The notes: generated by a model not told the origin, from the sequence alone. A stretch of DNA of 46,927 bases from Lamprocystis purpurea DSM 4197 (GCF_000379525.1 NZ_KB902441.1:1-46927); one strand, 5' to 3'; shown: positions 25,555 through 34,576, counted from the first letter of the stretch. Numbers and translations: made by a program.

Positions 25555-27735
25555 ATGCTCGAAATCCGCCGCCTCTGGGTCCTGCGTGGACCGAACATCT
25601 GGGCTCAGTTCCCGGTCATCGAGCTGGAACTGGACCTGGGCGAGATCAAGGACACCTCCTCCGAGGAGATTCCCGGATTCAACGACCGCATCAAGTCCTG
25701 GCTGCCGTCGATGATCGAACACCGGTGCAGCGTGGGCGAGCGCGGTGGCTTCTTCCAGCGGCTGGACCGGGGCACCTACATGGCCCACTGCCTGGAACAT
25801 GTGACCCTGGAACTCCAGACGCTGGCCGGCACCCCGGTGGGTTTCGGCCGGGCCCGCGAGACGCAGGAGGACGGAGTCTATAAGGTCGCCATCCGGTATC
25901 AGGAGGAAGCACTGGGCCGCGCCGCGGTAGAGAGCGCGCGCGACCTGCTGCTCGCCGCCATCCATGATCTGCCGTTCCCCGTGGCTGAGACCCACGAACG
26001 GTTGCTCACCCTATGCCGGGAAGTCCGCCTGGGGCCGAGCACCGCCGCCATCGCCGCGGCCGCCCGCGCACGCGGCATCCCGGTCCGCCGGCTCGGCACC
26101 GAGAACCTGCTGCAACTCGGCTGGGGCGCCCGGCAGCGGCGCGTCTGGACCGCCGAGACCGACCGCACCAGCGCCATCGCCGAGTCGATTGCCCAGGATA
26201 AGGATCTGACGCGGATGCTGTTGGACTGCGCCGGAGTCCCGGTCCCGGCCGGCCGCACGGTGGCGGACGCCGACGCCGCCTGGGCCTTCGCCGAGGAACT
26301 GGGCGCACCGGTCGTGGTCAAGCCCCGTTACGGCAACCACGGCCGCGGTGTGACCGCCAATCTGAGTACACGTGCGCAGGTCGCGCAGGCCTTCGCCGCC
26401 GCCCGCGAGGAAGGCTCCACCATTCTGTGCGAACGCTTCATCCCCGGCGCCGATCACCGCCTGCTGGTGATCGGCGAGCGTCTGGTGGCGGCCGCCCGCC
26501 GTGAGCCGGCGCAGGTGACCGGCGACGGCCGTTCCAGCATTCGGGCACTGGTGGACGCGGTCAACCAGGACCCACGCCGCGGCGCCGGTCACGCGACCAT
26601 GCTCAGCCGCATCGAACTGGATGGAATCGCACTGACCGTGCTGGCCGAACAGGGCCTGACACCCGACTCGGTACCGGCCGCCGGGCAGCGCATCCTGCTG
26701 CGCCGCAACGCCAATCTCAGCACCGGCGGGACCGCCGTCGATGTGACCGATCAGGTCCACCCGGAGGTCGCGGCCCGCGCCGTGGAAGCCGCCCAAGTGG
26801 TCGGACTCGACATCGCCGGGATCGACTGCCTTGCCGAAGACATCAGCCGCCCCCTGGAGGACCAGGGCGGCGCCTTCATCGAGGTCAACGCCGGACCGGG
26901 ACTGCGCATGCATCTGGAGCCCTCGGCCGGGTCACCGCGCCCGGTCGGCGAGGCCATCCTCGACGCGCTCTTCCCGCCCGGCGCAGACGGCCGGATCCCC
27001 GTGGTCGCCGTCACCGGCGTAGAGGGCAAGACCACCACCACCCGGCTCATTGCCCACCTCCTGGACGGCACCGGCGTGCTGGTAGCTGCGGCCGCCGCCG
27101 ACGGCCTGCACATCGGCGCGCGCTGCATCGACCCGCGCGACGCCACCGGGCCGCGCAGCGCCCGCGCCGCGCTCCAACATCCACGCGTCGAAGCGGCGGT
27201 GCTGGCGACCGCGCGCACCGGCATCCTGCAGGAGGGCTTGGGCTTCGACCGCTGCCAGGTCGGCGTGGTGACCACGATCGGTGCGGACGCGCCCTTGGGG
27301 CCGCGCGGCATCGCGACACTGGAGGACCTGGTCCGGGTCAAACGCTGCGTGGTGGAAGCGGTCCTACCCGCGGGCAGCGCGGTACTCGATGCCGAAGATC
27401 CCCTGGTCGCTGAAATGGCCGAGCGTTGCCGGGGCGCCGTTCTGTGGTTTTCCCGCGACCCGGCGCATCCGCTGATCGCCGCCCAGCGCGCGACGGGCGG
27501 CCGGGCGGTGGTGGAACGGACGGGGATGATCCGGTTGCTCGAGGGTGCGGCTGAAACGCCGCTGCTGGAGCTGATGCTGGTTCCCATGACCGGGGACGGA
27601 TGCGACGATCGCGGGGTGCGCAACCTGCTGGCCGCTACCGCCGCGGCCTGGGCGCTCGGACTGTCGGCGGATCAAATCCGCGCTGGTCTGACCAGCTTCC
27701 GACTTCCTCCAAGGCATTGTTCTAACGCAAGCTGA
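25555..27735 (+). CDS. cphA: Cyanophycin synthetase-like protein, intact ATP-grasp, degenerate and truncated Mur domain
   Basis: The 726-aa protein starts MLEIRRLWVLRGPNIWAQFP and keeps the N-domain (AHCLEHVTLELQTLAG) and a full ATP-grasp domain: VVVKPRYGNHGRGV, CERFIPGADHRLLVIGERL, NANLSTGGTAVDVTDQVHP and FIEVNAGPGLRMHLEP. The Mur ligase half has a P-loop GVEGKTT (from Gly488), but the conserved Glu of LETARGG is Ala (LATARTG), and NIG..DHLG has become TIGADAPLG. The chain ends at LTSFRLPPRHCSNAS, before the C-terminal Mur domain (PGRFN, DY.HNP), so it is about 150 residues short. It should bind ATP and ligate Asp but probably not Arg. It follows the first copy by 67 bp on the same strand. 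Confidence 0.88.
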   Translation: MLEIRRLWVLRGPNIWAQFPVIELELDLGEIKDTSSEEIPGFNDRIKSWLPSMIEHRCSVGERGGFFQRLDRGTYMAHCLEHVTLELQTLAGTPVGFGRARETQEDGVYKVAIRYQEEALGRAAVESARDLLLAAIHDLPFPVAETHERLLTLCREVRLGPSTAAIAAAARARGIPVRRLGTENLLQLGWGARQRRVWTAETDRTSAIAESIAQDKDLTRMLLDCAGVPVPAGRTVADADAAWAFAEELGAPVVVKPRYGNHGRGVTANLSTRAQVAQAFAAAREEGSTILCERFIPGADHRLLVIGERLVAAARREPAQVTGDGRSSIRALVDAVNQDPRRGAGHATMLSRIELDGIALTVLAEQGLTPDSVPAAGQRILLRRNANLSTGGTAVDVTDQVHPEVAARAVEAAQVVGLDIAGIDCLAEDISRPLEDQGGAFIEVNAGPGLRMHLEPSAGSPRPVGEAILDALFPPGADGRIPVVAVTGVEGKTTTTRLIAHLLDGTGVLVAAAAADGLHIGARCIDPRDATGPRSARAALQHPRVEAAVLATARTGILQEGLGFDRCQVGVVTTIGADAPLGPRGIATLEDLVRVKRCVVEAVLPAGSAVLDAEDPLVAEMAERCRGAVLWFSRDPAHPLIAAQRATGGRAVVERTGMIRLLEGAAETPLLELMLVPMTGDGCDDRGVRNLLAATAAAWALGLSADQIRAGLTSFRLPPRHCSNAS

Positions 27736-27757
27736 TCGCTTTTTCAGTTCAACCGCC

Positions 27758-28411
27758 CTAGCCCGCGGCGCCGGCCCGCACCTTGGCGATCAATCCGTCG
27801 GCGATGCCGAACAAGTCTTCATACCCCTTGGCCGCGGCGCCCATCACCACATAGCGCCCGCCGACCACGATCATCGGCACCGCATCGACCTTATAGCGCT
27901 CGGCCAGCGCATTGGCGCGGATGAACCGCGTCTCGACGGTGAAACCCGCGAAGGCGGCCTTGAATTGCTCCGCATCCATACCCTGATCGGCGACCCAGTC
28001 GACGATCGCCTGCTCGGTGAACAGGTTGCGGCGCTCCTTGCTGATCGCATCGAACACTGACTGGTCCAGGCGCGCCAGATCTCCGGTCTGGTCCAGCGCG
28101 AAATAGAGCCGAGCGACGTTCGCCCAAGCCGCGCGGCCGAAGGTCACGGGTACCCGCTCGAACGTCACATCGGCCGGCAAACCCGCGGCCCAGGTCTTGA
28201 TCAGCGGATTGAGCTGACCGCAATGCGGACAGCCGTAGGAGAAAAACTCCAGCACCTCGATCCGGCCGGGGTCCTTGACCGGTTGCGGCGGCATCAGGGC
28301 GCGCCAGTCACGGCCTTCGATGAGCTCGGCAGCGCGCGCCGGGGGGATCAGGGCAGCACCGAGCACACCGAGCAGGATGCGCTGAAAACGGCGGCGGGTG
28401 ATGGACATCAT
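27758..28411 (-). CDS. dsbA: DsbA-type periplasmic thiol:disulfide oxidoreductase
   Basis: The 217-aa protein has a signal peptide with a Tat-like twin-arginine stretch (SITRRRFQRILLG) and cleavage near PARAAEL. The thioredoxin-fold active site is FFSYGCPHC (Cys61, Cys64), followed by the DsbA helical insertion and the cis-Pro loop (DAVPMIVV). It oxidises cysteine pairs in exported proteins. dsbB lies 31 bp upstream on the same strand, so the partner that re-oxidises it is co-expressed. The ATG at 28411 follows an aggag element. The gene ends 22 bp from the convergent truncated cphA. Confidence 0.92.
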   Translation of the reverse strand: MMSITRRRFQRILLGVLGAALIPPARAAELIEGRDWRALMPPQPVKDPGRIEVLEFFSYGCPHCGQLNPLIKTWAAGLPADVTFERVPVTFGRAAWANVARLYFALDQTGDLARLDQSVFDAISKERRNLFTEQAIVDWVADQGMDAEQFKAAFAGFTVETRFIRANALAERYKVDAVPMIVVGGRYVVMGAAAKGYEDLFGIADGLIAKVRAGAAG

Positions 28412-28442
28412 CAGTCTCCTCGAGTTCGATCGTCGATTGAAA

Positions 28443-28958
28443 TCATAGTACCGGCGGGGCCGGCGGGCGCACGCCGCGGCGCAGCGCCCACCAGGCCGCG
28501 GCCAGGGTCAGCACAAAGCACAGCAGCGCCCAGTTGGCGAGCGACAGCCCCAGAATCAGCAGTTCCTTCTCCTCGCAGAACCCGGTCGCGAGGAACAGCG
28601 CCGGAACTTGCTGGCCAAGCCATTCCACCAGCCGTTCGATCAGCCCCGGTTGGCCGCCGATGCAGGAGATCGAATCCGGCGGCTGTTCCTGCAGCCAGCT
28701 CTGGTAGGCCGCGCTCGCGGCGCCGGCCGCCGCCGCGAGGGCGATCAGCCCCCCCGCGAGGCGCTGGACCAGGCCGTGGGTCAGCGCGGCCAGGAGTCCC
28801 AACCCGGCGACCAGCATGAAGAGCAGCCGCTGGAAGATACACAGGTGACAGGGGTCGAGGGCCAGCCAGGCGGTCAAGACCAGGCTCGCCAGCACCACCG
28901 CCGCGGCGGCGGCGGCCGTTGCGAGCCAGACGGCGCGGGGCGGGACGGTTGTTCTCAT
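28443..28958 (-). CDS. dsbB: DsbB-type quinone-linked disulfide bond formation protein
   Basis: The 171-aa inner membrane protein has four hydrophobic segments and the two DsbB cysteine pairs: CHLC (Cys37, Cys40) after the first helix, and Cys99 plus Cys128 in the large periplasmic loop (SISCIGG, GFCEEKE). DsbB passes electrons from DsbA to ubiquinone or menaquinone. Its gene precedes dsbA with a 31-bp gap. The length and topology are standard. The start is the ATG at 28956-28958; no strong ribosome binding site is seen. Confidence 0.92.
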   Translation of the reverse strand: MRTTVPPRAVWLATAAAAAAVVLASLVLTAWLALDPCHLCIFQRLLFMLVAGLGLLAALTHGLVQRLAGGLIALAAAAGAASAAYQSWLQEQPPDSISCIGGQPGLIERLVEWLGQQVPALFLATGFCEEKELLILGLSLANWALLCFVLTLAAAWWALRRGVRPPAPPVL

Positions 28959-28976
28959 GCAGGCTCCGATGCGGAC

Positions 28977-29522
28977 TCAGTCGCCGAGGATGTAAGCCAA
29001 GTCCAGTTCGATCTCATCGAACGGCGGGATGCGCGCCCGGATCGGCTCGGCGAGCGTGGCGACGATCCGGTAATGATCGCCGTCGAGTTGGTAGGCGATC
29101 AGGGTCCGGTCCTCGGGCCAGATCAGCCAATAAAAGGGCACGCGGCGGCGCTGCAAGAGCAGAAACAGCGTGAATGTGTCCTTGCGCTCGTGACCGGGCG
29201 AGACGATTTCGCACACCCAATCCGGCGTCAGATCGATGACGCCTTGCGGGCGCTGCGGCATCCGCTCCTTGCGCCAACCGGCCAGATCGTGGCAGGGGCA
29301 CTGATGCAAGTCGTAAGCGACGCTGACCTCGGTGATGATCCACCAGCCGCCGGGGCCGGACTTGCGGCTGAACGGGCTGAGTTCTTCGCGTGCATTGCCT
29401 TGCACCACACCGTGCTCGGCGCGCGCCATAGGCCGACGAACGATCTCACCGTTGATCAGTTCGACCCGCTCCTCGGGGCTGACCAGCAGGTCCGCAATGG
29501 TATTGAGTTTGTGCGCTTCCAT
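28977..29522 (-). CDS. Uma2-family (DUF820) putative PD-(D/E)XK endonuclease
   Basis: The 181-aa protein shows the Uma2 pattern: ERVELINGEIVRRP near the N-terminus, a VSVAYDLHQ segment, PDWVCEIVSPGHERKDT with the D..CEI-x(n) metal site, and FYWLIWPEDRTLIAYQL. Family members have a restriction-like fold; they are abundant in cyanobacteria and phototrophs and their role is not settled. In the usual motif the core reads PDxxxEI.S...; the Asp and Glu are present here, and the Lys is expected later (RKDT). It ends 19 bp upstream of dsbB on the same strand but is probably functionally unrelated. Confidence 0.88.
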   Translation of the reverse strand: MEAHKLNTIADLLVSPEERVELINGEIVRRPMARAEHGVVQGNAREELSPFSRKSGPGGWWIITEVSVAYDLHQCPCHDLAGWRKERMPQRPQGVIDLTPDWVCEIVSPGHERKDTFTLFLLLQRRRVPFYWLIWPEDRTLIAYQLDGDHYRIVATLAEPIRARIPPFDEIELDLAYILGD

Positions 29523-29624
29523 CCGCTGCGTCCTCCGGTTCGATGGGCGAATACCGCCATGCTAGGTCGCCGCGATCGGGTTGTCGAGCCAACCGCTGGG
29601 CCTTGATTATACCCGTCGTTGTTG

Positions 29625-29697
29625 GCTTTTCGTTTCTCGTTTTTCGTAACCCAATGTTTGATAGTTCTTCACTGAAAACGAAAAACCGAAAACTCAA
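29625..29697. repeat. AT-rich imperfect inverted repeat upstream of the MATE gene
   Basis: cttttcgtttctcgtttttc on the left and gaaaacgaaaaaccgaaaac on the right form an imperfect hairpin with AT-rich arms. This is unlike the GC-rich surroundings. The rest of 29523-29775 contains no gene. It may be a mobile short repeat or part of the promoter area of the transporter. Confidence 0.55.
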
Positions 29698-29775
29698 GAC
29701 CGTTCCGGATATCACGCGCCGGTTGACTCCACCGACCGCGTCAGGCAGGGTCGCGGCTTTGCCGTCGCCGATTCC

Positions 29776-31215
29776 ATGCACTCCAGCCTCCCCGATCGCC
29801 CGCTGCTGCCTCGTGCCCTGCCCGCCCTGCGCTTGGATCACGCGGGCCGACGACGGGTGGATCTGGGTGCGGTGGTGGCGCTGGCGGCGCCACTGTTCCT
29901 GAACAGCGGCATTCAGGCGGTGCTGAATCTGACCGACACCTGGTTCCTCGGCCGCATTTCCGCCGCGGCGACCGCGGCGGTCGGCGGGGTCTTCTGGTTC
30001 ACCATCGTGATCCTGCTGCTGGTGGGCGGGGCGGCCATGGCGGTGCAGACCTTGGTCGCCCAGGCCTATGGCGCGGGAGACCGCACACGGGCTGCTTCAG
30101 CGGTCTGGGGCGGGCTCTGGGTGGTACTGCTGATGAGCCCGCTGTTCGTGGCCGCGGGGCTGGCGGGAGGCTGGTTTCTCGCGCCGGCGCGGCTCCCGCC
30201 AGAGATCGAAGCCCTGGCACTGGACTACTGGTTCCCGCGTGTCGCCGGATCGGTCGCCGGCGTGGCACTCTGGTGTCTCACCAGCTTCTATAACGGCATC
30301 GGCCGCACCGAGGTCACGCTGGCCCTGATGACCGTCGTGGGCGTGGCGAACGTCGTCTTGAATCAGCTTCTGGGGTTCGGCTTCGAGCTCGGCGTGGCGG
30401 GGATCGCTTGGGCCACGACGGCCGCGCAGGCGCTCGGTTTCCTGTTGGGACTGTGGATTTTTCTGCGTCCCAGGACGCGCCGGGAGTTCGCCAGTCACCG
30501 CCACTGGCGGCCGCGATCCGACACCATGGTTCGGGCCTTGGCCCTGGGTCTGCCGATGGGCCTGCTGCCGGCCGCGGACCTGATCGGCACCGGACTCTTT
30601 CAGCTCATGCAGGTGGACCTGAGCACGGTCGCCGGGGCGGCCACCCAGGTCACCATGATGATGACCTCCATTGCCTACATGCCGGCGATCGGCATCGCCA
30701 GCGCGGGCACCACCTTGGTCGGCCAGTCCATCGGGGCGGGCGACCGGGACTGGGCACGGCGGGTGGGCAACACGGCCATCGCGCTCACCGTCGCCTATAT
30801 GGGCCTGGTAAGCCTGGTTCTTGCCGCGGCTGGGCCCTGGTCGATGCCGCTCTTCGTCAATCCGGCCGACCCGCATGCCCGGGCCGTGGTGGAGACCGCC
30901 GCGCTGTTGATCTGGCTCGGCGCCGCCTATCAGATCTTCGACGGGCTCAATCTGGGCTGCGGGTTTGCGCTGCGCGGGGCCGGGGATGTGCGGCTGCCGG
31001 CGCTCATGACCCTCCTCCTGTCCTGGCTGGGCTTTCTGCCGCTGGCGCACATGCTGACCTTCGCCCCCGGCGAGGGCTGGGTGGACTGGCTGCCGCAGTT
31101 CGGATTCGGCGCCTTGGGGGGCTGGGCCGCCCTGCTCGTCTACGTGGCCGCCCTGGGGACCATGATGGCGTTGCGCTGGCGCTCGGGCGCCTGGCAGCGG
31201 ATCGCCCTCGATTAG
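29776..31215 (+). CDS. MATE family multidrug/metabolite efflux transporter
   Basis: The 479-aa protein has about twelve membrane helices in the two-bundle MATE layout. Typical segments are LAAPLFLNSGIQAVLNLTDTW, where MATE proteins have an Asp in helix 1-2, VQTLVAQAYGAGD after helix 3, and TTLVGQSIGAGD, the equivalent in the second bundle. MATE proteins exchange cationic compounds for Na+ or H+. The gene stands alone, followed immediately by a REP palindrome. Length is normal. The ATG at 29776 has no strong ribosome binding site; the following 30 residues are hydrophilic, which is common. Confidence 0.93.
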   Translation: MHSSLPDRPLLPRALPALRLDHAGRRRVDLGAVVALAAPLFLNSGIQAVLNLTDTWFLGRISAAATAAVGGVFWFTIVILLLVGGAAMAVQTLVAQAYGAGDRTRAASAVWGGLWVVLLMSPLFVAAGLAGGWFLAPARLPPEIEALALDYWFPRVAGSVAGVALWCLTSFYNGIGRTEVTLALMTVVGVANVVLNQLLGFGFELGVAGIAWATTAAQALGFLLGLWIFLRPRTRREFASHRHWRPRSDTMVRALALGLPMGLLPAADLIGTGLFQLMQVDLSTVAGAATQVTMMMTSIAYMPAIGIASAGTTLVGQSIGAGDRDWARRVGNTAIALTVAYMGLVSLVLAAAGPWSMPLFVNPADPHARAVVETAALLIWLGAAYQIFDGLNLGCGFALRGAGDVRLPALMTLLLSWLGFLPLAHMLTFAPGEGWVDWLPQFGFGALGGWAALLVYVAALGTMMALRWRSGAWQRIALD

Positions 31216-31217
31216 CT

Positions 31218-31246
31218 GTAGGGGCGGGTTTCAAACCCGCCTCTAC
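31218..31246. repeat. 29-bp palindromic REP, copy 2
   Basis: The arm gtaggggcgggttt pairs with aaacccgcctctac, with one mismatch (t for c). It starts only 2 bp after the MATE stop codon and continues into acgtccggctatcacttcga, the conserved right flank seen at copies 3 and 4. Confidence 0.88.
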
Positions 31247-31281
31247 GTCCGGCTATCACTTCGACGGATCTGGATCCACGA

Positions 31282-31365
31282 GCGCCCCTCAGGGCGCCGC
31301 GGAGCGTCGAAGAGTGCATGTTAATACGATAATATTCAAATATATTGTATCGAAAAACCAAAAAC
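31282..31365. other. Upstream region of the hox operon: hairpin and AT-rich tract
   Basis: A 6-bp hairpin (gcgccc ctca gggcgc, 31282-31297) is followed by a tract of about 45 bp (31319-31365) that is unusually AT-rich, including an imperfect palindrome around gataatattcaaatatattg. The hoxE start is 150 bp further on. This is a plausible regulator or nucleoid-protein binding zone for hox, but I see no clear sigma70 or sigma54 promoter. Confidence 0.35.
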
Positions 31366-31517
31366 TTACTATGGACCAAACGGCGTTCCCGCGTTAGTCT
31401 TTACCCTGCCGCGCGTGTCGTAACTCCGCAATGAGTCCCGGACCTGTCGCCGGGTATCGGGAGCACGATCCGCACGGCCACACCCACCCCTTACGACGGC
31501 CCCGATTAGGAGGGGAC

Positions 31518-32012
31518 ATGAGCTTGCTGCAAACCAGGCCCGCCCTACCCAGCGACGACAAGCGCTGGAAGTTGGTCAATGCCGCGATGCGTCGCAACGG
31601 CTATGCCGGGCACGCCTTGATCGAGACCCTGCACAGCGTGCAGGAGTCCTTCGGTTATCTGGACGAGCCCGCGATGCGTTTCGTCGCCGGGTCGCTTGAC
31701 CTGCCCCTGTCCAAAGTCTACGGGGTGGCGACCTTCTACCACCTCTTCATGCTCAAGCCCAAAGGCCGCCACGCCTGCGTGGTGTGCACCGGCACCGCCT
31801 GTTACATCAAAGGGGCGGGGGCGCTGGTGGATGCGGTCGAAGCGCGCTTCGGCGTCAGACCGGGCGAGACCACCGAGGACGATCGGCTCTCAGTGCTCGC
31901 CGCCCGCTGCGTCGGGGCCTGCAGCCTGGCTCCGGCCGTGGTCGTCAATGGCGACCTCGCCGGCAAACAGACCGCGGACCGTCTGGTGGCCAAACTGGAG
32001 GAGCTCGCATGA
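31518..32012 (+). CDS. hoxE: Bidirectional hydrogenase diaphorase subunit HoxE
   Basis: The 164-aa protein is a NuoE-like [2Fe-2S] subunit of the NAD-linked hydrogenase. Its cluster ligands are in [11 protein letters not shown] and [10 protein letters not shown], matching the four-Cys pattern of the family. The helical N-terminus ([29 protein letters not shown]) is written here as [15 protein letters not shown] and is typical. The ATG at 31518 is chosen for its strong aggagggg ribosome binding site. The stop codon overlaps the hoxF ATG (ATGA), so both are translationally coupled. HoxE, HoxF and HoxU together pass electrons between NAD(H) and HoxYH. Confidence 0.96.
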   Translation: MSLLQTRPALPSDDKRWKLVNAAMRRNGYAGHALIETLHSVQESFGYLDEPAMRFVAGSLDLPLSKVYGVATFYHLFMLKPKGRHACVVCTGTACYIKGAGALVDAVEARFGVRPGETTEDDRLSVLAARCVGACSLAPAVVVNGDLAGKQTADRLVAKLEELA

Positions 32013-33616
32013 ATCTGGACGATCTGGCCGAGAAGGCCGAGGAATACCGCGCCCGCGACGCCGGTATCACCCACGAGGTCCGCGTCTGTGTGGCCGCGGC
32101 CTGCCAGTCCGGCGGCTCACTGCCGGTGTTGGAGGCGCTCAAGGCGGAGTGCAGCGACGGCGGGACCTGTAAGGTCAAAGGGGTCGGCTGCATGGGCCTG
32201 TGCTCGGCCGGCCCCATGGTGGCCATCGCGCCCAAGGGCGGGACCATCCCGGATTCGATCCTGTACCGGGAGGTCAAGCCACACGACGCGGTGGAGGTGC
32301 TGGCCAGCGTCGGCGGTACCCCGGTGGAGCGGCTGCACACCCCCACCGATCAGCCCTTCTTCGCCCGTCAGCAACGGATCGTGCGCGAGAATTCCGGGCT
32401 CATCGACCCGGAGAGCTTCACCGGTTATGTCGCCGCGGGCGGCTATGCCGGCCTGATCAAAGCGCTGAGCGAGATGACACCGGGCGACGTGCTGCGCGAA
32501 ATGACGACCAGCGGCCTGCGCGGCCGCGGCGGCGGCGGCTATCCGACCGGCCTCAAATGGTCCACGGTCGCCAAGATGCCGGCCGACCAGAAGTATGTCA
32601 TCTGCAACGGGGATGAGGGTGATCCGGGCGCTTTCATGGACCGTGCGGTCCTGGAGTCCGACCCGCACCGGGTGCTGGAGGGCATGGCCATCGCGGCTTA
32701 TGCCATCGGCGCCACCAAGGGTTACGTCTATGTCCGCGCCGAGTACCCGCTGGCCGTCGAGCGGATGGAACTCGCCATCCGCAAGGCCAAGCGGTCCGGC
32801 TTCCTGGGGAGCAAGATTGCCGAGACGCAGTTCAGCTTCGAGGTCGAAATCCGCCTGGGCGCCGGGGCCTTCGTGTGCGGCGAGGAGACGGCCCTGATGG
32901 CGAGTATCGAGGGCCTGCGCGGCCAGCCCCGCCCGCGCCCCCCCTACCCCGCCGAGGCCGGACTCTGGGGCTATCCAACCCTCATCAACAACGTGGAAAC
33001 CTTCGCCAACATCGCCCCGATCATCACGCACGGGGGCGAATGGTTCGCCGGGATCGGGACCGAGAAATCCAAGGGCACCAAAGTCTTCGCGCTCGCCGGA
33101 TCGATCAGGAACATCGGCCTGATCGAAGTCCCGATGGGCATGTCGCTGCGTGAGATCATCGAAGAGATCGGCGGCGGCTGTCCCGGCGGCAAGGCGTTCA
33201 AGGCGGTGCAGACCGGCGGCCCCTCGGGCGGCTGTATTCCCGCCCAGCACCTGGACATCGCGGTCGATTACGACAGCCTGAAAACCTTGGGCACCATGAT
33301 GGGCTCCGGCGGCATGATCGTCATGGACGAAACCTGCGACATGGTGGACGTGGCACGCTATTTCATGGAGTTCTGCATGAGCGAGTCTTGCGGCAAGTGC
33401 ATCCCCTGCCGCACCGGGACCTGGCAGATGCACGAACTGCTCGATCGCATCACCAAGTCCAAGGGCACCCACAAAGACCTGGCCCTGCTGGAAGAACTCT
33501 GTGACGTCGTCCAGGCCACCAGCCTGTGCGGACTGGGGCAGTCGGCACCCAACCCGGTGCTGTCGACCTTGCGGTATTTCCGTGAAGAGTATGAGGCGAA
33601 GTTGACAGCCGAATGA
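32009..33616 (+). CDS. hoxF: Bidirectional hydrogenase diaphorase subunit HoxF (NADH- and FMN-binding)
   Basis: The 535-aa protein is the NuoF-like subunit. An N-terminal [2Fe-2S] domain ([22 protein letters not shown]) is followed by the FMN and NADH site ([28 protein letters not shown]), the SLBB region, and a C-terminal [4Fe-4S] site ([12 protein letters not shown], then SLCGLGQ). It oxidises NADH or reduces NAD+. It starts at the ATG overlapping the hoxE stop. The stop overlaps a further ATG that opens a 46-codon scrap, not hoxU. Confidence 0.97.
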   Translation: MNLDDLAEKAEEYRARDAGITHEVRVCVAAACQSGGSLPVLEALKAECSDGGTCKVKGVGCMGLCSAGPMVAIAPKGGTIPDSILYREVKPHDAVEVLASVGGTPVERLHTPTDQPFFARQQRIVRENSGLIDPESFTGYVAAGGYAGLIKALSEMTPGDVLREMTTSGLRGRGGGGYPTGLKWSTVAKMPADQKYVICNGDEGDPGAFMDRAVLESDPHRVLEGMAIAAYAIGATKGYVYVRAEYPLAVERMELAIRKAKRSGFLGSKIAETQFSFEVEIRLGAGAFVCGEETALMASIEGLRGQPRPRPPYPAEAGLWGYPTLINNVETFANIAPIITHGGEWFAGIGTEKSKGTKVFALAGSIRNIGLIEVPMGMSLREIIEEIGGGCPGGKAFKAVQTGGPSGGCIPAQHLDIAVDYDSLKTLGTMMGSGGMIVMDETCDMVDVARYFMEFCMSESCGKCIPCRTGTWQMHELLDRITKSKGTHKDLALLEELCDVVQATSLCGLGQSAPNPVLSTLRYFREEYEAKLTAE

Positions 33617-33753
33617 TGCATTCTCAACCTGATTCGGACTTCTACGCCTGGGCGACGGAAAGCGCGGCCCGACTGCGCGACGGACGGGTGTCCGAGGCGG
33701 AATGCCCGTTCGGCATAGAGCAACTGCTCAACATGGAATTTTGGGCAGAGTGA
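33613..33753 (+). pseudogene. DUF29-like N-terminal scrap (46 aa) between hoxF and hoxU
   Basis: The frame starts at an ATG overlapping the hoxF stop and encodes a 46-aa peptide with DSDFYAWATESAARLRDGRVSE, close to the N-terminal DFYAW...LLR.G pattern of DUF29 proteins (shown in part: DFYAWATESAARLRDG). The rest of a DUF29 protein (about 100 residues more) is missing. I interpret it as a remnant caught in the hox operon. It might still be translated by coupling to hoxF. The following 91 bp to hoxU contain no other frame. Confidence 0.55.
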
Positions 33754-33844
33754 GTCATTTGGAATCCGTCATTCCCGGTCGTACCGATTGGCACCTGAAC
33801 GCCCAGCAACCGACTAAAGAGACACGACGACACCCGGAGCACCC

Positions 33845-34576
33845 ATGCCCCCACCCGCCCCACAACCCAATGTCCGCGTCGTTACACTCACGATCGACGG
33901 TAAGGATTTCTCGGCCCGCGCCGATGAGACCGTCATCGAGCTGTGCCGGGAGAACAAGATCCCGATCCCCAGTCTCTGCTACATGGATGGCCTGAGCATC
34001 TGGGGCGCCTGCCGCCTGTGCCTGGTGGAGGTCGTCGGTCAGGGTCGGCTGGTCGCCGCCTGCTCCACCCGCGTGGCGGAGGGGATGAACATCCTGACCA
34101 ACACCGAGCGGCTGCAGCGCTACCGCCGCACCATCGTGGAATTGCTCTTTGCAGAGCGCAACCATGTCTGTTCGGTATGCGTTTCCAACGGTCACTGCGA
34201 ACTCCAGTGGCTGGCGCAGAAATGCGGCGTCGACCATGTGCGCGTGCCTTACCGCCAGGTGCGCAACGAGGTGGACTCCTCACACGAAATGTTTCGCCTG
34301 GACCACAATCGCTGCATCCTTTGCACACGCTGCGTGCGGGTATGTGACGAGATCGAAGGCGCGCATACCTGGGACGTCATGGGCCGCGGCAGCGACTGTC
34401 GGGTCATTACCGACCTGGCCCGCCCCTGGGGTGAGAGCGAGACCTGCACCGGCTGCGGCAAATGCGTCCAGGTCTGCCCGACCGGTGCCCTGGTGAAGCA
34501 GGGAACCTCGGCCGGCGAGATGGTTAAAGACCAACATTTCCTGCCCATCCTTGCCCGCCGGAGGCACGCCCAATGA
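33845..34576 (+). CDS. hoxU: Bidirectional hydrogenase diaphorase subunit HoxU
   Basis: The 243-aa protein corresponds to the NuoG N-terminal part. It has a [2Fe-2S] ferredoxin domain ([19 protein letters not shown], then ACSTRV), the His/Cys [4Fe-4S] region ([17 protein letters not shown]) and two ferredoxin-like [4Fe-4S] motifs ([25 protein letters not shown]). It wires HoxF to HoxY. A ggag sits 5 nt before the ATG. The stop overlaps hoxY by 4 bp. It is separated from hoxF by 228 bp containing a DUF29-like scrap, an unusual gap in this operon. Confidence 0.97.
   Translation: MPPPAPQPNVRVVTLTIDGKDFSARADETVIELCRENKIPIPSLCYMDGLSIWGACRLCLVEVVGQGRLVAACSTRVAEGMNILTNTERLQRYRRTIVELLFAERNHVCSVCVSNGHCELQWLAQKCGVDHVRVPYRQVRNEVDSSHEMFRLDHNRCILCTRCVRVCDEIEGAHTWDVMGRGSDCRVITDLARPWGESETCTGCGKCVQVCPTGALVKQGTSAGEMVKDQHFLPILARRRHAQ

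Noticed and set aside
31319-31365. Sigma54 promoter for the hox operon
   Set aside because: I looked for the TGGCAC-N5-TTGC pattern upstream of hoxE and did not find it.
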